Source: an uncultured Clostridia bacterium (GTDB lineage: Bacteria; Bacillota; Clostridia; Peptostreptococcales; Anaerovoracaceae). Taken from it: 53,663 nt of DNA. Both the position numbers and the translations under genes were made by a program. This document shows, one piece after another, positions 49,562 to 53,663 of this stretch. Position 1 is the first letter of the stretch. Every line of letters begins with the position of its first letter. The stretch is from assembly GCA_944386095.1 (NCBI GenBank), contig CALWZU010000098.1, forward strand, positions 1 to 53,663, given 5' to 3'. The notes under the pieces are model-generated. The model was given only the letters and a program-made list of their open reading frames with translations, did not search any database and was not told the origin of the DNA.

Positions 49562-51511
49562 TTACAGATTAATGCCTGCAAAATATCCCTGTTCTGTGGC
49601 GCGGATGATTTTACCGGGCCGATCCGCGTCTCCGATCACTGTCAGATCAAAGCCTTCCGCTCTTAGAGCCTCCGCAAGATCCTCTCCCACCGGCCTTTGT
49701 CCGCAGGCTATCACAAGCTGATCAAATTCGCTTACACAAAGCTTTCCTTCTCGCAGGTAATTTACATTTCCCTGTTTAATGCTTTCCACGCTTATACCGG
49801 TAAAGGCGCAGATGCCCTGCTCTTTAAAATCCTCCAGTAAATCAGCTTTATTTGAGCTGTCAAGACCGCCCGCCAGATCGGGAAGCATTTCCAGTATTGT
49901 GATGTCGTTGCCCTTTTGCGCCAGATATAAAGCGGTCTCACATCCCACCACGCCGCCGCCGATGATGGTAACCCGTTTGTTTTCTGCGGCTTTTTGATTG
50001 CCCGCCAGGATATCCCATGCCTGAAGGCCCTGTTCAATACCCTCGATAGAGGGCGTAAAGGGAGCGGCGCCTGTGGCGAGAATGATTTCATCGGGGGAAA
50101 GGCTTCTGACAAATTCCAAAGTCGCTTTTGTATCGAGAAGCACCAAAACCCCTTTTCTTTGCATCTCTGCGGCAAACCATTGAGCTGCTTTTTTCAAATA
50201 CTGCTTATGGGGCGGGACGCTGGCGAGCTTGAGCTGTCCGCCTAAAGATGAAGAGGCCTCCGCCAAAGTGACCTGATGTCCCCGTTCAGCCGCCGTGATC
50301 GCCGCCTGCATACCGGCAATGCCTCCGCCGATGACCAGAACTTTTTTAAGCCGGCCGGGAGCTTTGAGCATATCCCTTTCCCATTCATAGCCTACCTGAG
50401 GATTGACGGCGCAGCGAATGGAAACGTTTTTCAATAAATTCTCATAACAGCCATCCAGACAAGACAAGCAGTTTCTGATCTCATCCGCCCTGCTCGCTCT
50501 GGCCTTTTCGGGCCAGAAGGGATCGGCGATAAGGGCCCTTCCGAGTACGACGAAATCCGCAACATGTTCTCTGATTACCTGTTCGCACATTTCCGGTTCC
50601 TTCAGCATACCTACCGCAAATATGGGTACGTTTACCTTTCCCATGATTTTCCCAGGCAGATCCAGCCGGTCTCCTTCCTGGTAACGCCCGGTTTCCATGG
50701 TGGCTGTGGTGTTTGGCGCATAACCTACATTCAGATTCAGATAGTCCACTCCCGCCGCTTCATACATTTTGGCGATCTGCACACTCTCCTCATCTGTCAG
50801 ATGATCGCTTTCCCATTTATGCACCGGCATTCTGACGCCGATGATAAACTGGCTTCCGCAAGCCTTGCGGATTCCCTTAATGATATCCACCGCAAGACGA
50901 GTGCGGTTTTCCAGGCTTCCTCCGTATTCGTCGGTTCTAGTATTGACGGCAGGATTGATGAATTGAGACAGAAGATAGCCTGTAGCCGAATGGACCTCCA
51001 CTCCGTCACAGCCTGCCAGCTGGGCGCTTACCGCCGCCTGGATAAATTTTTGCTCAAGCATTTTAATGTCGTCTTTTGTCAGAACATGGAATTCTCCTGT
51101 TTCCTGCCCCTCCGGCTCCGGTGCGACCCGGACAGGCGTTTGCCCGTCAATAGTGCTTTTCCAGGTATTCATGCCTGAATGCTGGATCTGGGGAATCAGA
51201 AGAGCGCCGTAGCGATGAACGCTTCTGGCCAGGCGCTCCCAATCCTTTACATATTTGTCCCCATCCAGGGTATTAGCGTTGGAAATACCCTTTCCTCTTG
51301 GAAATTCAACAGAGACGATTCCCACTAAAATAATGCCGGCTCCGCCCTTTGCTCTTTCCGTGAAATAGGCGATGGACTGCTGGCTGACCGATCCGTCCGC
51401 ATTGGCCATGTTTTCGCTCATGGGCGCCATAACGATACGGTTTTTAACGGTTCTTTTCCCGATTTTTCCGGGGGTGAAAAGATGGGGATAAGCTTTGCTG
51501 GTACTTGTCAT
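49562..51511 (-). CDS. 2,4-dienoyl-CoA reductase-type NADH:flavin oxidoreductase
   Basis: 649 residues. N-terminal Old Yellow Enzyme TIM barrel with FMN (VKNRIVMAPMSENMA, GCDGVEVHSATGYLLSQFINPAVNTRTDEYGGS). The [4Fe-4S] motif is CLSCLDGCYENLLKNVSIRC, followed by a FAD/NAD domain (VLVIGGGIAGMQAAITAAERGHQV; VTIIGGGVVGCETALYLA). Same layout as FadH, the bile-acid enzymes BaiCD/BaiH and the phenylacrylate reductase FldZ, which reduce C=C bonds in anaerobes. Position near a CoA-transferase suggests reduction of an enoate or enoyl-CoA. Strong GGAGG; upstream sits element copy B. Confidence 0.92.
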   Translation of the reverse strand: MTSTSKAYPHLFTPGKIGKRTVKNRIVMAPMSENMANADGSVSQQSIAYFTERAKGGAGIILVGIVSVEFPRGKGISNANTLDGDKYVKDWERLARSVHRYGALLIPQIQHSGMNTWKSTIDGQTPVRVAPEPEGQETGEFHVLTKDDIKMLEQKFIQAAVSAQLAGCDGVEVHSATGYLLSQFINPAVNTRTDEYGGSLENRTRLAVDIIKGIRKACGSQFIIGVRMPVHKWESDHLTDEESVQIAKMYEAAGVDYLNLNVGYAPNTTATMETGRYQEGDRLDLPGKIMGKVNVPIFAVGMLKEPEMCEQVIREHVADFVVLGRALIADPFWPEKARASRADEIRNCLSCLDGCYENLLKNVSIRCAVNPQVGYEWERDMLKAPGRLKKVLVIGGGIAGMQAAITAAERGHQVTLAEASSSLGGQLKLASVPPHKQYLKKAAQWFAAEMQRKGVLVLLDTKATLEFVRSLSPDEIILATGAAPFTPSIEGIEQGLQAWDILAGNQKAAENKRVTIIGGGVVGCETALYLAQKGNDITILEMLPDLAGGLDSSNKADLLEDFKEQGICAFTGISVESIKQGNVNYLREGKLCVSEFDQLVIACGQRPVGEDLAEALRAEGFDLTVIGDADRPGKIIRATEQGYFAGINL

Positions 51512-51632
51512 AATATCCTCCTTTTCCCGGCGCTTCTCAAAAAAGAAAGCCGGATTGAAAGGCTGTGCTTTAAGCGCAGCTCAATGAATATCCTTTTTAT
51601 GAAAATATCCTAATGCAGAAAATCCGGAGATA

Positions 51633-51662
51633 CAAGTACGCACTTTTATGGAATATACTCAC
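51633..51662 (-). promoter_or_regulatory. Promoter/operator-like 30-nt element, copy B
   Basis: On the minus strand GTGAGTATATTCCAT, two variable bases, AAGTGCGTACTTG: identical to copy A at 43380-43409 except for the two middle bases. It overlaps the stop codon of the serine dehydratase gene and points toward the flavoenzyme gene, about 120 bases away. Confidence 0.65.
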
Positions 51663-53245
51663 CTTTTTGATAGACTAAGCTTTTTCTCTATTTCCTTTGA
51701 TGCGGCGGTGCAGGTCAGCCCTGCCTTTCCTGTGCACCGAAGGGCGGCAGGCAAAAGCCTTCCCGCTTCATTGAAGGCCTCGATAGTCTGATCCAGGGGC
51801 ACGACCGGATCAAAGCCTGCCATAGCCATATTAGCGCTTGTCAGCGCGTTTACGCCCGCCAGGATGTTTTTGCCAAGGCAAGGGACCTCTACGGCCATGG
51901 CCACAGGATCACAGGTCAGCCCGAACACATTTTGCAGCGCCATAGACGCAGCGGCGCAGGCTTCTTCACAGGAAGCCCCCATCAGCTGGGCGAGCGCCGC
52001 CGCCGTCATGCCGGAAGCACTTCCGCATTCGGCCTGGCATCCCGCCACTTCCGCCGCGAAGGTGGCCTTCTCCGACAAAAAGACGCCGATCATACCGGCG
52101 GAAAGCATGGCTTTTACTACCTGCTCTTTAGTAAATCCATGGCATCTGGCGGCAGCCAGGACGGTTCCCGCCAGGGTGCCGCAGGAGCCCGCAGTAGGCG
52201 CGGCAACGAAAATTCCCATGGCGCTTTTTACCTCCATCAAAGCGGAAACGCACAGGATGATGTCATTTGTCAGGCTGTCTCCGAGTAGTTTTTTTCGTAT
52301 CTCTTCTTGTTTTAAATAACGGGACTGACATCCCAGTATCCTGTTTTCATAGCTTGTGCCGCAAAGTCCCCCGGAAAGGGCTTTTTCCATCGTCTCTACC
52401 AGCTCCTCCATTTGCTTCAGGACCTTTTCCCGGCTACAGTTTCCTCTGACGCTTTCGTAAAGAAGGGCCATTTCCCACAGCGCCTTATTTTCCCGTTTCG
52501 CGATTTGAAGCATTTCCCGCGTATCATGGAAAGGAACGCTGGGAACAAGCTGAGAGGTGATGGGAAGAATCGGCGTCAGGCGGCAGATCTGGTCTATGTG
52601 AAAGCGGATGGAGCAATCATGGAGCGCTTCCTCATCCAAAGGCTGCTCCGTTCTGATATGCCAAAATCCTCTGGCCTGCTGACCGTGGAAGCAGGAAAAA
52701 ATCTGAGCGTTTGGCATCTTTTCCTCGAGGAAATGGCGGATGCTTAAAACCTGGCTTTCAGAAGGACAGGAGCCCCATAAAAAGGTTTCGTAAAAGCCTC
52801 CGGTTACATGAACATCTTCATTTTGTATTTTCGTAAAGACGATCATACCCCCTCCTGTGGAAAGAGCCGTGGCATCAATGGTTTTTCCGCTTATTCCCGT
52901 AAGCTGCATACGATAGGTATTGGGATGATGATTTTCAAATTCCTCAACCTGAAACGCCAGGGTAAGGCCATTTTCCTCTGCCAGTGAAAATGCCTGAGAA
53001 AGACGGGGATCCTGAGGCAGCATTCCTAAAAGCCCCGCGCAAAGCCCCCTGTCCGCCCATTGTTCTCTGTAGCAGGGGGCAAGGGCGCCGGAGGGGTCAA
53101 AGCATACGGTAAAATGAACCGGCTTTTCTCCCAAAAGCTGACGCATCATATAGCCGATCCGCACGGAGGCGGCGGTATGAGAGCTGGAGGGGCCGCTCAT
53201 GACCGGCCCCAGCACATCGTTGAAGATGCTGGAAAACTGTTTCAC
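51659..53245 (-). CDS. L-serine dehydratase, iron-sulfur type, fused beta and alpha domains
   Basis: 528 residues. Beta domain first (GPVMSGPSSSHTAASVRIGYMM, residues about 13-200), then alpha domain (about 250-528) with AAPTAGSCGTLAG, GCQAECGSASGMTAAA and LTCDPVAMAVEVPCLGKN, whose cysteines hold the catalytic [4Fe-4S] cluster. It converts serine to pyruvate and ammonia for fermentation. Many Clostridia split the subunits; here they are fused as in enteric SdaA. It begins 7 bases after the ruvX stop, so may be co-transcribed with it. Confidence 0.93.
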   Translation of the reverse strand: MKQFSSIFNDVLGPVMSGPSSSHTAASVRIGYMMRQLLGEKPVHFTVCFDPSGALAPCYREQWADRGLCAGLLGMLPQDPRLSQAFSLAEENGLTLAFQVEEFENHHPNTYRMQLTGISGKTIDATALSTGGGMIVFTKIQNEDVHVTGGFYETFLWGSCPSESQVLSIRHFLEEKMPNAQIFSCFHGQQARGFWHIRTEQPLDEEALHDCSIRFHIDQICRLTPILPITSQLVPSVPFHDTREMLQIAKRENKALWEMALLYESVRGNCSREKVLKQMEELVETMEKALSGGLCGTSYENRILGCQSRYLKQEEIRKKLLGDSLTNDIILCVSALMEVKSAMGIFVAAPTAGSCGTLAGTVLAAARCHGFTKEQVVKAMLSAGMIGVFLSEKATFAAEVAGCQAECGSASGMTAAALAQLMGASCEEACAAASMALQNVFGLTCDPVAMAVEVPCLGKNILAGVNALTSANMAMAGFDPVVPLDQTIEAFNEAGRLLPAALRCTGKAGLTCTAASKEIEKKLSLSKR

Positions 53246-53252
53246 CTCATCG

Positions 53253-53545
53253 TCACCTGCTTTCCCAATGGATGGAGTCCTCTGGAGCCTCCCGTTTACG
53301 ATTTTTATCTAAATAACCTTGTAAAATGACCGTGGCAGCCATTTTATCCACAACCTTCTTTCTGTCGCTGCGGCTCACATCCGCCTGTATGAGAACCTGG
53401 GAAGCGATATTGGTGGTAAAGCGCTCATCCATGAAAACGAATTCTGCCTTGATGCCGCTGCTTCTCGCCTTGGTTTCAAGGCGTTTGACGAAATCCCGTA
53501 CAGTGCGGGTCTGATCTGTGGCCATGCCTGAAAGCCCCAGGGGCA
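53253..53545 (-). CDS. ruvX: RuvX/YqgF family protein, 5' part replaced
   Basis: About 97 residues of a Holliday-junction-resolvase-like (RNase H fold) protein, also linked to pre-16S rRNA processing. Visible motifs: [39 protein letters not shown] and the closing [19 protein letters not shown]. The family is about 140 residues; the first third, with the GLDYG motif, is missing. An ATG-led frame up to 53579 exists only because the joined YafQ-like DNA supplies a start (MSRCRRKTA) in the wrong frame; a functional protein is unlikely as sequenced. Confidence 0.8.
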
Positions 53546-53547
53546 GC

Positions 53548-53663
53548 GTGATCGCGGTTTTTCTCCGGCAACGGCTCACCCATCGCCAGCAGCGCCACGA
53601 CCTGCTCCAGCAATTTGATTTTCAGGCCGCGCTTGATGGCCCGCTTGTAGTCCTTCTTAAAGC
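53548..53663 (-). pseudogene. YafQ-type toxin fragment joined to ruvX
   Basis: Read on the minus strand from 53661, the codons give [20 protein letters not shown], then [18 protein letters not shown], a clear match to the N-terminal part of YafQ/RelE-type mRNA interferase toxins. After RDH the family would continue with a Leu-rich segment, but the sequence turns into ruvX. The base composition is also richer in GC than its surroundings. Either an assembly join or a recombination end point. Confidence 0.7.

Noticed and set aside
1-53663. CRISPR array, tRNA, rRNA or insertion sequence
   Set aside because: No regularly spaced repeats, cloverleaf, rRNA segment or transposase could be recognised on either strand.

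Overview
The window looks like chromosomal DNA of an anaerobic, Gram-positive-type member of the Clostridia. Indicators are a SCIFF six-cysteine peptide with its radical-SAM maturase, the Firmicutes order miaB-mutS-mutL-miaA-(Xer)-ynbB, SLH-domain surface proteins, an AmmeMemoRadiSam pair, a DUF1846 protein, an iron-sulfur serine dehydratase, and GAAC-N4-GTTC (LexA/DinR type) boxes. Most genes have strong GGAGG-type ribosome binding sites, and several promoters are near-consensus sigma-A with 17-bp spacers. Genus cannot be resolved by reading alone.

Layout. 1-5.7 kb: a phenylacetate-CoA ligase cut by the window edge, a VanY-like protein that has lost its zinc ligands, a purine permease behind a leader with competing hairpins, an AEC-type transporter, a PaaI-like thioesterase and a small acidic protein. 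5.7-10.9 kb: carA followed by a carB-dapF gene fusion. 11-13.3 kb: a MEMO-AMMECR1 fusion and its radical SAM partner. 13.4-14.9 kb: DUF1846 protein, the only minus-strand gene in the left 45 kb.

15.1-28.3 kb: one long operon behind a near-consensus promoter. It encodes an HTH regulator, CpaB-like, CpaE-like, CpaF/TadA-like, TadB-like and TadC-like proteins, two tiny pilin-like peptides, two TadE-like proteins, a three-SLH-domain exported protein and a 1957-residue exported protein. Neighbouring genes overlap or nearly touch. This is a divergent Tad/type IVc-like machine with unusual nucleotide-binding motifs and no visible prepilin peptidase; it is the best candidate here for an undescribed system.

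28.4-45.6 kb: acyl carrier protein; miaB-mutS-mutL-miaA-xer-ynbB; an amidase; an HxlR regulator; SCIFF peptide, maturase and a PLP decarboxylase; YbaK; a TIGR04076 protein; RidA; a LUD-domain protein; and a LysM, YneA-like protein under an SOS promoter.

45.6-46.3 kb is a 0.7-kb gene-free stretch with a cluster of DnaA-box-like sites and a 28-bp dyad. Here gene direction flips: nearly all genes to the left point right, and all genes to the right point left. 46.3-53.6 kb (minus strand): a divergent IlvD/Edd dehydratase, a class III CoA-transferase, a 2,4-dienoyl-CoA-reductase-type flavoenzyme, a fused serine dehydratase and a 5'-lacking RuvX. The last ~115 bases are a YafQ-toxin-like fragment joined to ruvX, probably an assembly chimera or a recombination junction. 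A 30-nt promoter/operator-like element occurs twice (43380-43409 and 51633-51662), each time upstream of and in the same direction as a gene.
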